A stretch of DNA of 64,000 nucleotides from Chlorobiaceae bacterium (GTDB taxonomy: Bacteria > Bacteroidota > Chlorobiia > Chlorobiales > Chlorobiaceae), in the NCBI GenBank assembly GCA_013335115.1, contig JAAXWQ010000008.1:16788-80787 (forward strand). The letters are read 5' to 3'. Positions 48,059 through 58,694 of the stretch are shown one piece after another. Position 1 is the stretch's first letter; each line of letters begins with the position of its first letter. The notes below the pieces were generated by a model, which was not told where the DNA came from, did no database searches, and saw nothing but the letters and a program-made list of their open reading frames with translations. The translations under genes were made by a program, and so were the position numbers.

Positions 48059-49210
48059 ATGAACATTGTTGCCTGCTCTCCCCGGCCCTGGGAGGTTCCC
48101 GACACCCAACTTGAGCTGGGTCAACACCAACTGGCACGCCTGGTGGGGGAGTTTGTGGGCTTGGTGCGCCAACTCAACGCGCAAGCCCCCGATCTCGTTT
48201 TTCTGGTGGGCTTTGACCCCGCCGAGCCCCATTACATTCAAGAGGTAGGGAAGCTCTGCCTCGCTCTGCCGCATGCGGCCATCGTGGCCCTGCATCCACA
48301 AGCACAACCTGAACTGTTAATGTCGCTCATGCGTGCAGGTGTGCGTGAAGTCATTGTCGACAGTACCCCGGAAACCCTGCAACAGGTTATCGAACGCGCC
48401 CGCCTTCGTGCCAATGGCGCCAGCATCAGCCGGGGACGGGTTTTTGGATTTGTTTCTTCCAAAGGGGGTGATGGCAGTTCTTGCATTGCGGCCAACCTGG
48501 CCTATGCGCTCGCACAAGTGCCCGAAACCCGCGTGCTGGCCATCGATGTCTCTTTACCCTTTGGCGACCTCGACATGTACCTCACCGGAGACCACCATCC
48601 TCAAGACCTGGCCGACATCTCCAGCCAAACCGACAGGCTTGACCAGTCGCTCCTTGACAGCATGGTGCAGCACCTCAGCCCCACGTTCGACCTCGTCCCC
48701 TCGCCTACGACGTTTGATAAAATCGTTCGTATCGAACCCGAGCGCGTATGCGAACTCATTCGCATTGCTACAAATTTTTACGACTTCATCCTGGTTGATT
48801 TCGGCTCGTCTCTCGATCAGGTCTGCGTCTGGGTCCTCGAGCGCCTTGACCAACTCTGCATCGTAACCACCCCATCGCTGCCATCGCTCCGCAGGTCGGG
48901 CCAGCAACTCAAGCTCTGGAAAGAATTTGAAAAACCCCTGTCGCGCATCGAAATCATCCTCAACCGTGATGACCCACATGTCTCCATCTCCAGTACCGAA
49001 ATCGAAAAAGTCATTGGCCGGCCCATTGACAAACGCCTCCCTTCCGACGCCGAAGCCGTGCAGCAATCCCTCTTGATTGGGCGGCCACTCTTGCTGGTGG
49101 CACCAAAATCCAAGCTTTCCAAAACCATCGTCGACTGGGCCGCGCACCTCACGGGCGGCAGTCCTCGTCATTGTAAACGCTCGATATGGGAACGCTTAAA
49201 AATCAAATAG
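48059..49210 (+). CDS. tadZ: TadZ/CpaE-type ParA-like localisation ATPase
   Basis: FVSSKGGDGSSCIAANLAYALAQ...LAIDVSLPFGDLDMYL; deviant Walker A (GGDGSS instead of GGxGKT/S). Confidence 0.9.
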   Translation: MNIVACSPRPWEVPDTQLELGQHQLARLVGEFVGLVRQLNAQAPDLVFLVGFDPAEPHYIQEVGKLCLALPHAAIVALHPQAQPELLMSLMRAGVREVIVDSTPETLQQVIERARLRANGASISRGRVFGFVSSKGGDGSSCIAANLAYALAQVPETRVLAIDVSLPFGDLDMYLTGDHHPQDLADISSQTDRLDQSLLDSMVQHLSPTFDLVPSPTTFDKIVRIEPERVCELIRIATNFYDFILVDFGSSLDQVCVWVLERLDQLCIVTTPSLPSLRRSGQQLKLWKEFEKPLSRIEIILNRDDPHVSISSTEIEKVIGRPIDKRLPSDAEAVQQSLLIGRPLLLVAPKSKLSKTIVDWAAHLTGGSPRHCKRSIWERLKIK

Positions 49211-50625
49211 CTCGCTGGAACCGCTCCACCAGGTGGGTTTCGGTTCCCCCGACATCGGTGCCGGCAACCATTGAGGCGCTGGCTCAACCTCATGAAGTTG
49301 AAGTTCAGGATTCGCCTGCACCATCGCCGGCTATAAAAGCCAAGGCATCACCCGGGGTTGACTATTACGTGACCAAGAGGAAGTTGCATCTGCAACTGCT
49401 CACCCGCATCGATCTCAACTCCATCGAAAGCCTGACCCCCGAGCAGCTGCGCAACCAGCTTGGAGCCTTGCTGGTCGAGCTCATCGAAGAGGACGCCATC
49501 CCCCTCAATGACCAGGAGCGCGCCAGGCTGGTGGCCGACCTCAAAAACGAGATCATGGGCCTGGGCCCTTTGGAGCCCTTGCTTGCCGACGTCGCCATTT
49601 CTGAAATCATGGTCAACGGCTACCAAAACGTCTATGTCGAAAAAGCCGGGCGCATTCAGCTCACCGACATCCGCTTTAACGACGATGCACACCTCATGAA
49701 AATCATCGACAAGATCGTCTCCCGTGTGGGGCGGCGCATCGATGAATCCAGCCCCATGGCCGATGCCCGCCTGCCCGACGGGTCGCGCGTCAACGCGATC
49801 ATTCCGCCCTTGGCCCTCGACGGCCCGGTCCTCACCATTCGGCGCTTTTCGGTGGTTCCGCTGCAAATACACGACCTCATTGAAAAAAACGCACTCACGC
49901 CCGCCATGGCCGAACTGCTCTCGGCCCTGGTTAAAGTCAAGTGCAACATCATCATTTCCGGAGGGACCGGTTCGGGTAAGACCACGCTGCTCAACATCCT
50001 TTCGGGTTTCATCCCCACCACTGAACGCATCGTCACCATCGAAGACACTGCCGAAATGCAGCTTCAGCAGGATCACGTCATCCGCCTGGAAACACGCCCG
50101 CCGAACATCGAAGGCAAAGGCGAAATCACCATGCGCGCACTGGTGAAAAACTCGTTACGCATGCGGCCCGACCGTATCGTGTTGGGCGAGGTCCGCAGCG
50201 CCGAGGTGATCGACATGCTTCAGGCCATGAATACCGGGCACGATGGTTCGCTCACCACCATTCATGCCAACACCCCGCGGGATGCGCTGAGCCGGCTCGA
50301 AAACCTGGTGGGCATGGGCGGCCTCAGCCTGCCTGGCAAAACCTTGCGTCAATACATTTCCTCTACGGTTCATGTCGTCGTCCAAGCCACACGGCTCAAT
50401 GACGGCAGCCGCAAGATTACCAGCATCCAGGAAATCATCGGCATGGAGGGCGACATCATCACCACCCAGGAAATCTATTGCTACAGGCGCACCGGCACCA
50501 ACCCGGACGGATCCGTGCAGGGAATGTTCAGCGCCACGGGAGTGCGTCCCAGGGTGTCTGAAAAAATAAGCACCTACGGCATCCGCCTGAGCGAGGGCAT
50601 GTTCGATCCCGGCACCAACGATTAA
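49186..50625 (+). CDS. tadA: TadA/CpaF secretion ATPase
   Basis: [71 protein letters not shown]. Confidence 0.97.
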   Translation: MGTLKNQIARWNRSTRWVSVPPTSVPATIEALAQPHEVEVQDSPAPSPAIKAKASPGVDYYVTKRKLHLQLLTRIDLNSIESLTPEQLRNQLGALLVELIEEDAIPLNDQERARLVADLKNEIMGLGPLEPLLADVAISEIMVNGYQNVYVEKAGRIQLTDIRFNDDAHLMKIIDKIVSRVGRRIDESSPMADARLPDGSRVNAIIPPLALDGPVLTIRRFSVVPLQIHDLIEKNALTPAMAELLSALVKVKCNIIISGGTGSGKTTLLNILSGFIPTTERIVTIEDTAEMQLQQDHVIRLETRPPNIEGKGEITMRALVKNSLRMRPDRIVLGEVRSAEVIDMLQAMNTGHDGSLTTIHANTPRDALSRLENLVGMGGLSLPGKTLRQYISSTVHVVVQATRLNDGSRKITSIQEIIGMEGDIITTQEIYCYRRTGTNPDGSVQGMFSATGVRPRVSEKISTYGIRLSEGMFDPGTND

Positions 50626-50639
50626 CCCTCGAGCCCATC

Positions 50640-51608
50640 ATGGACAAGATTTTACTCCCATTCTTTGCTTTTGTGGCCGTCATGCTGGTCATGCTGCTGG
50701 TCTACGGGGTGTGGGTCCATTTTTTTGACCGCCGCAGCCAAGCCAAACGACAGCGCTTGCAGGCCATCCACAACGTCGTTCACCTAGGTGGGCAAAGCCT
50801 CGACAGTGTGCAATCCACCCGGCAGGAAAGTGCATTCGAAACCTGGATTCGCTCACATTCCACCATATTGGGGCAATTCGAAAACCTGGTCCGACTCGCC
50901 CACAGCCAGCTCCCGGCCTGGCGCTTGATGGGCCTCATGCTCGCCTTGTTTACCGTGGTTTTGGCGTTTGGCCTTCTGCGCCATGCAAACCCCTTGCTCA
51001 TGCTGGTGCTGGCCGTCGCCATCGCCAGTACGCCGGTCCTGTGGCTGACCCGACAGGCCAACAAACGCCGCCAGGCCTTCGGAGACAAGCTCCCGGAAGC
51101 GCTCGACTACATCTCGCGGGCACTGCGCGCCGGCCACAGCCTCACCTCGGCCATCGGCATGCTTGGCAAGGAGTTCCCCGACCCCGTAGGCCATGAATTC
51201 AAAACGGTCTTTGATGAGGTCGGCTTCGGCATCCCATTCAAAGACGCCCTCAACCAACTCGCCGATCGCGTGCAAAGCAACGACCTCAATTTCTTTGTCA
51301 TCTCGCTCATGATCCAGCACGAAACCGGCGGCAACCTCACCGAACTGCTCGACGGGCTGGCCAAAACCATGCGCGAACGCGTCAAACTGCGCGGCAAGAT
51401 CCGCACACTCTCATCCGAAGGGCGCGCATCGGCCTGGATACTGGGCAGTATGCCATTCGTGCTCTCCGGTATCCTCATGCTCATCAATCCCGGCTACATC
51501 TCGGTGCTTTGGACCACTCCCCAGGGCCAGAACCTCGTTCTCATCGGTGGGGGGCTCATGGTTGTCGGCTTCTTTTTGCTCCACAGCATCGTCCAGATCA
51601 AGGTTTAA
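50640..51608 (+). CDS. tadB: TadB, type II secretion F domain protein
   Basis: LPEALDYISRALRAGHSLTSAIGMLGKEFPDPVGHEF; C-terminal TM helices. Confidence 0.95.
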   Translation: MDKILLPFFAFVAVMLVMLLVYGVWVHFFDRRSQAKRQRLQAIHNVVHLGGQSLDSVQSTRQESAFETWIRSHSTILGQFENLVRLAHSQLPAWRLMGLMLALFTVVLAFGLLRHANPLLMLVLAVAIASTPVLWLTRQANKRRQAFGDKLPEALDYISRALRAGHSLTSAIGMLGKEFPDPVGHEFKTVFDEVGFGIPFKDALNQLADRVQSNDLNFFVISLMIQHETGGNLTELLDGLAKTMRERVKLRGKIRTLSSEGRASAWILGSMPFVLSGILMLINPGYISVLWTTPQGQNLVLIGGGLMVVGFFLLHSIVQIKV

Positions 51609-51625
51609 CCCTGGCTACGCCCACC

Positions 51626-52564
51626 ATGCAAACCATCCTCCAGATCCTGGCCATTGTGCTCACGGGGGCCGCTGTCGCCTCAGTAGCGCTCGCGTCGTAC
51701 AATTGGGTGATCGACAACGCCCTCAATAAACGCCTCACCCGAATCGTTCGCCAAGGCTTTGCTCCGACCGGAACCTCTTCGTCCAGGACGTCGAACCTCC
51801 GCAAAGTGTCCACCGTCATCAACATCCTCTCGCGACTCTCGCTCCCGGAAGAGGGGTGGCAAAGCTCCAGCGTCCAGATCAGGTTTTTGCAGGCCGGCAT
51901 TCGCAACAAAAACGCACCTCGCTACTACTTCGCCATTAAAACCCTGCTCACCATGGTGCTGCCGGTGGTACTGGCTTTGTTCCTGTATTTCACCCAGCCC
52001 CACAACGTTCCCTTTGCCCGGGTCCTGCTCCTGGTGCTGCTCACCGCCGCAGCAGGCTACTACCTGCCCGAACTGTTGCTGCGCTTCATCACCCGGCAAC
52101 GTATCGAACGCATGCGCAACAGCCTGCCCGACATGATCGACCTCATGGTCATCTGCACCGAGTCGGGGATGGGCATCGACGCCGCCATTGCCCGCATATC
52201 GCACGAAATGGCCCACACCAATCCCGACCTTGCCCAGGAGTTTTACCTCTCAGCCCTCGAAATGCGTGCCGGAGCCACCCGCATCGAAGCTTTGCGCAAC
52301 CTGGCACTGCGCTCAAGCCTCGAGGCTTTGGAAGACCTCGTTTCCGTGCTCGTCCAGGCCGACAAGTTTGGTACCAGCCTGGCCGAATCGTTGCGCGTGC
52401 AGTCAGACATGATGCGCTCACGGCGTATCCAGCGAGCTGAGGAGCTTGCCGCCAAAATTCCCGTCAAAATGCTGTTGCCGCTCATCTTGTTTATTTTCCC
52501 GACGCTCATGCTGGTGCTGCTGGGACCGGCAATCATCCAGGTGATTCGAGTCTTCTCCAAATAA
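51626..52564 (+). CDS. tadC: TadC, type II secretion F domain protein
   Basis: LPDMIDLMVICTESGMGIDAAIARISHEM; start MQTILQILAIVL chosen after tadB stop. Confidence 0.94.
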   Translation: MQTILQILAIVLTGAAVASVALASYNWVIDNALNKRLTRIVRQGFAPTGTSSSRTSNLRKVSTVINILSRLSLPEEGWQSSSVQIRFLQAGIRNKNAPRYYFAIKTLLTMVLPVVLALFLYFTQPHNVPFARVLLLVLLTAAAGYYLPELLLRFITRQRIERMRNSLPDMIDLMVICTESGMGIDAAIARISHEMAHTNPDLAQEFYLSALEMRAGATRIEALRNLALRSSLEALEDLVSVLVQADKFGTSLAESLRVQSDMMRSRRIQRAEELAAKIPVKMLLPLILFIFPTLMLVLLGPAIIQVIRVFSK

Positions 52565-52573
52565 GCCCTTGCC

Positions 52574-53305
52574 ATGATCATCAGCTACATGTTGCGTATC
52601 CTGTGGGCGCACTGGCCATGGTTGTTGGCCGGTGCATTGGTGGGCTCGTGGCTGGTACCCCTGGTCCGCATCATTCCGCGCAAGGTGTTGTGCCGCGCCC
52701 AGGCCCCGCTGCACGAATGGCAGGGACCGGGTGGCGGCCTGGGACGGCCCGTTCCGCCGGCCCGCCGCATCTGGGTGCCGGTGCTCAACGCCATCCTGTG
52801 GGCCCATGCGGCTGACACCGCCATCCATCCGGCATTCTGGGCCGTGCTGCCGGGGGCCGGTTTGGCCAGCACCCTGGTATTGCTCGCCCTCATCGACTGG
52901 GACACCACCATGTTGCCGGATCGGGTGGTCTTGCCGCTGGGGGTGGCAGGCCTTTTGAGCAGCTATGCGGGATGTACTCCGAACGGCCTGCCCGCCAGCG
53001 CGGCATCCTCCGCCGTGGTGCTGGTCCTGCTGGGTGGGCTTGCCTGGGTGTTCCGGCGAATCACGGGCGCTCGAGGCATCGGTGGTGGCGACCTCAAGCT
53101 CCTGGCCGCACTTGCCGCCTGGTTCGGCCTTGTCGGCGTGCTGTACGTGGTATTGTGGTCGAGTTTGGTTACCGTGGCCTGGAATGTGGCGTGGCGCCGT
53201 TGCAAAGGCCTTGACGGCCAGGCCGAATGGCCATTTGGACCTGCCATTGTCGCGGCGGCGCTGCTATGGGGCCAAGTGTCCGTTGTGGGAATATCCGCAC
53301 CTTGA
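52574..53305 (+). CDS. Type IV prepilin peptidase (A24), TadV/CpaA role
   Basis: LLALIDWDTTMLPD and GIGGGDLKLLAALAAWFG (catalytic Asp motifs), 6-7 TM segments. Confidence 0.92.
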   Translation: MIISYMLRILWAHWPWLLAGALVGSWLVPLVRIIPRKVLCRAQAPLHEWQGPGGGLGRPVPPARRIWVPVLNAILWAHAADTAIHPAFWAVLPGAGLASTLVLLALIDWDTTMLPDRVVLPLGVAGLLSSYAGCTPNGLPASAASSAVVLVLLGGLAWVFRRITGARGIGGGDLKLLAALAAWFGLVGVLYVVLWSSLVTVAWNVAWRRCKGLDGQAEWPFGPAIVAAALLWGQVSVVGISAP

Positions 53306-53413
53306 TACTTTAGGGGGAGGTGAAAATATTTCTTTAGCTTTAAGCGAGCGATATGTAACTTATTCGGGAAGTTCCTACAACCCTAATCTGGACATCCGGC
53401 ACTCTTCAGAAGT

Positions 53414-53812
53414 ATGACCAAAAAGTTCGATGTAAAGGAGAAAGCCAGGGGCATCCTGGAGGAGGCCCTCGATATGGAGGCCGTGCTCCTTTTGAACAGG
53501 ATTTCCGAACAGATGCAGCTTATTTTCCACGAAAACCCTCATCCGACTTTCGACGACGCTGTGCGTATCGTGAAGGATTATTTTCGTGGCGACGGGCGGC
53601 CTGCCGACTTCATCGAGGATTGGCTCCGTACCGCCGTGGATCATAGCATGGCGAGGGGGTTGGACGAAGCTGACCAGCCGAAGGCGATGCTTTCGGATCT
53701 CGGCGTTTTCAGGTTCATGTGGTTCCTGAAGGAGAAGGGGCTGTCGGAGGAACAGATCGATATCGTGCTGACCGGTGCGGTACAGCAGGCGGCCGACCAT
53801 CAGGGGACATGA
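53414..53812 (+). CDS. Conserved hypothetical protein
   Basis: MTKKFDVKEKARGILEEALDMEAVLLLNRISEQMQLIFHENPHPTFDDAV... Confidence 0.65.
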   Translation: MTKKFDVKEKARGILEEALDMEAVLLLNRISEQMQLIFHENPHPTFDDAVRIVKDYFRGDGRPADFIEDWLRTAVDHSMARGLDEADQPKAMLSDLGVFRFMWFLKEKGLSEEQIDIVLTGAVQQAADHQGT

Positions 53813-54002
53813 ACGCCGGAATCGGCGGGATGCGCTTTGCCGTCCCGGGCTGAATTACCGGGCTTAAACAAGTTTCAACGCACTTTTCGGGTGATGCCCG
53901 GAGTTGCAGGGGCCGATGCCCGACGGTATCGTGCCCTCTCTTTTTTTGCAACGGCAGGGGTAGAAAAGGTATTATATTTATTCACCATAACCGGGGTAAC
54001 CA

Positions 54003-54710
54003 ATGAAGAAGACGACACTGCTGCATGAGGGCAAGGCAAAGAAAGTATGGCAGACCGAAGAGCCTGACCTGATCATACAGGAGTTCAAGGACGATGCTAC
54101 CGCGTTCAACAACAAGAAGAAGGGCTCGATAGCCGACAAGGGCGTGACGAACAACGCGATTTCGTGCCGCCTGTTCACCATGCTTGGAGAGTTGGGCATC
54201 CCGACCCATCTGGTCGAGCAGCTGAACGACCGCGACATGCTCTGCAAGAGCCTCGACATCATCAAGGTCGAGGTGGTCACCCGGAACATCGCCGCCGGTT
54301 CGCTGGTGCGCCGCTATGGCTTTGCCGAGGGCACCGTACTGGAAAAGCCGATCATCGAGCTCTACCTGAAGAACGACGACCTGGACGATCCGCTCATGAA
54401 CGAGGATCATGCCGTGGCGCTTGGTATTGCCAACTACGATGAGCTCACCGTGCTGAAGGAACTGGCCGGAAGGATCAACGCCATTTTGAAACCCTGGTTC
54501 GCTGAAAGGAAGCTGCGCCTGGTCGACTTCAAGCTGGAGTTCGGGCGTCACAAGGGCCAGATCCTGCTGGGCGACGAGATCAGCCCGGACACCTGCCGTT
54601 TCTGGGATGCCGAGACCGGCGAAAAGCTCGACAAGGATCGCTTCCGCCTCGACCTCGGCGGTGTGGAGGATGCCTATTCCGAGGTGAAGCGGCGCGTACT
54701 CGAACTTTGA
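54003..54710 (+). CDS. purC: Phosphoribosylaminoimidazole-succinocarboxamide synthase
   Basis: LLHEGKAKKVWQTEEPDLIIQEFKDDATAFNNKKKG; VEVVTRNIAAGSLVRRYG; GDEISPDTCRFWD. Confidence 0.97.
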   Translation: MKKTTLLHEGKAKKVWQTEEPDLIIQEFKDDATAFNNKKKGSIADKGVTNNAISCRLFTMLGELGIPTHLVEQLNDRDMLCKSLDIIKVEVVTRNIAAGSLVRRYGFAEGTVLEKPIIELYLKNDDLDDPLMNEDHAVALGIANYDELTVLKELAGRINAILKPWFAERKLRLVDFKLEFGRHKGQILLGDEISPDTCRFWDAETGEKLDKDRFRLDLGGVEDAYSEVKRRVLEL

Positions 54711-54735
54711 ACCTGTCCTGTAAGGAACAATACGT

Positions 54736-55377
54736 ATGATCGATGCCGTGATCCAGTGGCTGCAGCATGCCGATCCGGCATCGGTTTACCTTATCCTTTT
54801 TCTGTTCGCTTTCATTGAAAACATCATTCCTCCGATTCCCGGGGATGTTCCTATCGCGTTTGCCGGTTACCTGCTTGCTTTCGGCAACCTCTCTTTCATT
54901 CTTGCCCTGTTCTGGTCGACAGCTGGTTCCGTCGGCGGCTTCATGACGGTCTTCATGCTCAGCCGGACCCTCGGGTTGAAGCTCTATGCAAGCGGCCAGA
55001 CCGATGTCCGCCACCGTTTCGCCATTTGGGTGCACACGTTGTTCCCTCCGTCGGAGATGGAGGATGTGCGGCTGAAATTTTCGAGGCACGGGTACGCGGC
55101 CGTGGTCGCCAACCGCTTCCTTTTTGGTTCGAGGGCACTCATCTCGATCGTTTCAGGCCTGCTGCACCTGCGAATATCCCTCGTGCTGCTCTGCTCGGCC
55201 ATCAGCGCGACGCTCTGGAACATCGCGCTCCTCTACGGCGGCCTGCTCCTCGGCAGGAACTGGCAGGGCATCGGCAAATACCTTGTCCTGTACAGCGTTC
55301 CGGTGACGCTGATATTCCTCGCCTACCTGCTCTGGTCGGTCGTCCGCTACATCCGGAAAAGAAAACATGATGCATGA
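54736..55377 (+). CDS. DedA family membrane protein
   Basis: FAFIENIIPPIPGDVPIAFAGYLLAFG; FGSRALISIVSGLLHLR. Confidence 0.9.
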   Translation: MIDAVIQWLQHADPASVYLILFLFAFIENIIPPIPGDVPIAFAGYLLAFGNLSFILALFWSTAGSVGGFMTVFMLSRTLGLKLYASGQTDVRHRFAIWVHTLFPPSEMEDVRLKFSRHGYAAVVANRFLFGSRALISIVSGLLHLRISLVLLCSAISATLWNIALLYGGLLLGRNWQGIGKYLVLYSVPVTLIFLAYLLWSVVRYIRKRKHDA

Positions 55378-55465
55378 ACTGCGTGCTTGGTATTTAGGGC
55401 ATGCGCGTGTAACTTAGAGCGTTTCAAACCATCACCCAACCCACAAGAGATTCGCCGAAATCATC

Positions 55466-56377
55466 ATGGCAAAACACCTGAAGCCCTATCCGCCGGAGAA
55501 AAAAGGGGAGTACCTCCAGCTTTCGACCATCGATGAACTCAAGGAGATGGCACGGCAGGTCCGCCGCGACATCGTCCGTATGCTGGTGAAGTCGAACTCC
55601 GGCCATACCGGTGGTTCGCTTGGCATGGCCGATATCTTCACGGCATTGTACTTCAAGGTGCTGCAGCACCATCCGCACCAGTTCCATGAGGATCGCGACC
55701 ACGACATGCTGTTCCTGTCCAACGGCCACATTGCGCCGGTCTGGTACAGCGTCCTTGCCCGTTCCGGCTTCTTCTCCCTTGATGAACTGAACTGCCTGCG
55801 CCAGGTCGACTCATACCTGCAGGGGCATCCGACCTGCGAGTCCGGGCTTCCGGGCGTCAGGATCGCATCGGGCTCGCTTGGACAGGGCCTTTCGGCTGCG
55901 GTCGGCGCGGCGCTCGGTATGCGTATGGACGGAAAGAAGAGCGATGTCTTCTGCCTGATGGGCGACGGCGAGTGCCAGGAGGGCCAGATCTGGGAGGCAG
56001 CCATGAGCGCCTCACACTACGGCCTCGGCAACCTGATCGGCATCGTCGACTGCAATAACCAGCAGATCGACGGCGAAATCTGCGACGTCATGGGTGTCGA
56101 GCCCTTCGCCGACAAATGGCGCGCGTTCGGTTGGGAGGTGCTTGCCTGCGACGGCAATGATATCGAACACTTCATTGATACCCTCGAAGCGCTCAGGAAG
56201 GACAAGTCCCGCAAGAGCCCTGCCGTGGTGCTTGCTACGACCATCATGGGCAAGGGCGTGCCATTTTTCGAAGGCACGATGCCCGATAAGTCCAACTGGC
56301 ACGGCAAGCCGCCGTCGAAGGATGACGGCGACAAAGCCCTTGCGATCCTCGGCGAGACGGTCTACGGGGATTTCTGA
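55466..56377 (+). CDS. Transketolase, N-terminal (TPP-binding) subunit
   Basis: RRDIVRMLVKSNSGHTGGSLGMADIFTALYF; GDGECQEGQIWEAAMSASHYGLGNLIGIVDCNNQQIDG. No C-terminal half adjacent. Confidence 0.95.
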   Translation: MAKHLKPYPPEKKGEYLQLSTIDELKEMARQVRRDIVRMLVKSNSGHTGGSLGMADIFTALYFKVLQHHPHQFHEDRDHDMLFLSNGHIAPVWYSVLARSGFFSLDELNCLRQVDSYLQGHPTCESGLPGVRIASGSLGQGLSAAVGAALGMRMDGKKSDVFCLMGDGECQEGQIWEAAMSASHYGLGNLIGIVDCNNQQIDGEICDVMGVEPFADKWRAFGWEVLACDGNDIEHFIDTLEALRKDKSRKSPAVVLATTIMGKGVPFFEGTMPDKSNWHGKPPSKDDGDKALAILGETVYGDF

Positions 56378-56391
56378 GAGCCAAAGGAGAG

Positions 56392-56943
56392 GTGCAGGTC
56401 CAGGCGGGCAAATACCGGGGCAGGAAGATAAGGAACATTCCCTCGAACGATATCCGGCCCTGCAGCAGCAGGGTAAAGAAGTCGCTGTTCGATACGATTG
56501 GCGCGAGGATGGATTTCGATGAGGCGGAGGTGCTCGACCTGTTCGCGGGGTTCGGCAACCTCGGCTTCGAGGCGCTGAGCCGTGGCGCCCGCAGTGCTTG
56601 CTTCGTGGAGCAGAATCGCAAGGCGCTCGAGGTCATGAAGGGCACGGCGGCCGATCTCGGCGTGACGCCCATGTGCAGGTTCGTCATGGCCGACGTCACC
56701 TCGTTCCTGAAACGGGAAGTGGGGGGCGCCTACGACCTGGTGTTCTGCGACCCGCCCTACCGCTGGGAGGATTACGATTTCCTCGTGCAGGCGATCGTTG
56801 GTACAGGGTTACTCGCCGACGAGGGCCTGCTCCTGATAGAGCACCATGCGAGCCATGATTTTTCGTCGTTCCCCGGCTACCTTTTCCACAAGGATTACGG
56901 GACGACAAGGGTATCCTTCTTCACCAGAGCCACAGACCCATGA
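56392..56943 (+). CDS. rsmD: 16S rRNA (guanine966-N2)-methyltransferase
   Basis: [49 protein letters not shown] start with AAGGAG SD. Confidence 0.94.
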   Translation: MQVQAGKYRGRKIRNIPSNDIRPCSSRVKKSLFDTIGARMDFDEAEVLDLFAGFGNLGFEALSRGARSACFVEQNRKALEVMKGTAADLGVTPMCRFVMADVTSFLKREVGGAYDLVFCDPPYRWEDYDFLVQAIVGTGLLADEGLLLIEHHASHDFSSFPGYLFHKDYGTTRVSFFTRATDP

Positions 56944-57440
56944 GTAGCACGGCCATCTATCCCGGAACATTCGACCCGTTCACCAACGGGCACCTCGACG
57001 TGCTCGAGCGCGCGGTGAACCTGTTCGATCGTGTCGATGTCGTCATGGCCGAGAACAGCCGGAAGCAGAGCCTCTTTTCGGTCGAGGAGCGCCTTGATAT
57101 GATCAGGGAGGTCGTTTCTGTGTTTCCGAACGTGGGCGTCGACGTGCTGCACGACGGGCTCCTTGCCGACTATGCCCGCACGGTCGGGGCGAAGGCGATC
57201 GTGCGTGGAGTGCGGCAGGTGAAGGATTTCGAGTACGAACTCCAGATGTCGCTGCTCAACCGCCACCTCTATCCGGAGGTGACCACCGTGTTCCTGATGC
57301 CCAACGTCAAGTACACCTATGTCGCATCGTCGATCATCCGTGAAGTGGCCTTGCTCGGCGGCGACGTGAGCAAATTTGTCCACCCGTACGTGCTTGAGAT
57401 GCTCTTGAGGAAGCGGGTTGAACGCAAGGGGAAGCCCTGA
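56940..57440 (+). CDS. coaD: Phosphopantetheine adenylyltransferase
   Basis: [77 protein letters not shown]. Confidence 0.97.
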   Translation: MSSTAIYPGTFDPFTNGHLDVLERAVNLFDRVDVVMAENSRKQSLFSVEERLDMIREVVSVFPNVGVDVLHDGLLADYARTVGAKAIVRGVRQVKDFEYELQMSLLNRHLYPEVTTVFLMPNVKYTYVASSIIREVALLGGDVSKFVHPYVLEMLLRKRVERKGKP

Positions 57441-57483
57441 ACCGGCATTCGAATACAACAAAACAAACCACATACCAGAGAAG

Positions 57484-58686
57484 ATGAGTATTGAAAGTCC
57501 TGAAAAATATCTGACCAAGCGGGTCCTGAGCATGCAGGAGTCCCAGACGATGAAGATCACCGGCCTGGCCAAGAAAATGCAGGCTGAAGGAAAGGATATC
57601 GTCAGCCTTTCTGCCGGCGAACCCGATTTCCCGACCCCGGAGAATGTCTGTCAGGCGGGCATTGACGCGATAAAGTCCGGATTTACGCGCTATACGGCCA
57701 ACGGCGGCATCCCCGAACTGAAGAAGGCCATCATCAGGAAGCTTTCCCGCGACAACGGCCTCGAGTTCTCGGAGAGCGAGATCATTGTCAGCAACGGCGG
57801 CAAGCAGACGCTCGCCAACACATTCCTGGCGCTTTGCCAGGATGGTGACGAGGTGATCATCCCCGCTCCCTACTGGGTCAGCTTTCCCGAAATGGTCAGG
57901 CTTGCCGGCGCAACCCCGGTCATCGTCGACACGACGATCGAGTCGGGCTACAAACTCACCCCATCGCAGCTTGAGGCGGCCATCACCCCGAAGACCAGGA
58001 TCCTGGTGCTCAACTCTCCGTCGAACCCCACCGGCGCCGTCTACAACGAGGCGGAGGTCCGTTCCCTGATGAAGGTGGTCGAAGGCCGGGAGATCTTCGT
58101 GGTTTCGGACGAGATGTACGATATGATCTGCTATGGCGGCGTCCGCCCCTTCTCGCCGGCACGAATTCCCGAGATGAAGCCCTGGGTGATCGTGAGCAAC
58201 GGAACTTCGAAAAGCTATTCGATGACCGGCTGGAGGATCGGCTTCCTTGCCGCCCCGAAGTGGATCATCGACGCCTGCGACAAGATCCAGTCGCAAACCA
58301 CCTCGAACGCCAATTCGATTGCGCAGAAAGCTGCCGTAGCGGCACTGGACGGCGACCAGACAATCGTCGAAGAGCGCCGCGTGGAGTTCGAGAAGCGCCG
58401 CGACTTCATGTTCAGGGAGCTGAACAGCATTCCCGGCATCGCCTGCACCCTTCCCGATGGCGCCTTCTACCTCTTCCCGTCGATCAAGGGGCTGCTCGGC
58501 AAGAACTTCGGCGGCAAGGTCATGAAAGACTCTGCGGACATCGCCGAGTACCTGCTCAAGGATCACTATGTAGCCACGGTGCCGGGTGACGCGTTCGGCG
58601 CACCCGAGAACCTTCGCCTCTCCTACGCGGCGTCCATCGAGGAGCTGGCCGAAGCGGTCAACCGCATCCGCAAGGCTTTCCAGTAA
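57484..58686 (+). CDS. Pyridoxal-phosphate-dependent aminotransferase (aspartate aminotransferase type)
   Basis: [55 protein letters not shown]. Confidence 0.95.
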   Translation: MSIESPEKYLTKRVLSMQESQTMKITGLAKKMQAEGKDIVSLSAGEPDFPTPENVCQAGIDAIKSGFTRYTANGGIPELKKAIIRKLSRDNGLEFSESEIIVSNGGKQTLANTFLALCQDGDEVIIPAPYWVSFPEMVRLAGATPVIVDTTIESGYKLTPSQLEAAITPKTRILVLNSPSNPTGAVYNEAEVRSLMKVVEGREIFVVSDEMYDMICYGGVRPFSPARIPEMKPWVIVSNGTSKSYSMTGWRIGFLAAPKWIIDACDKIQSQTTSNANSIAQKAAVAALDGDQTIVEERRVEFEKRRDFMFRELNSIPGIACTLPDGAFYLFPSIKGLLGKNFGGKVMKDSADIAEYLLKDHYVATVPGDAFGAPENLRLSYAASIEELAEAVNRIRKAFQ

Positions 58687-58694
58687 ACCTGCAC

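Noticed and set aside
33567-53305. Single large genomic island including the Tad locus
   Set aside because: att repeats bound only 33567-41344; the nuclease 5' remnant and chlorosome genes are host sequence between the satellite and the Tad block.
55466-56377. Truncated transketolase pseudogene
   Set aside because: Split N-/C-terminal transketolase genes are common; the N-terminal subunit ends normally and looks intact.
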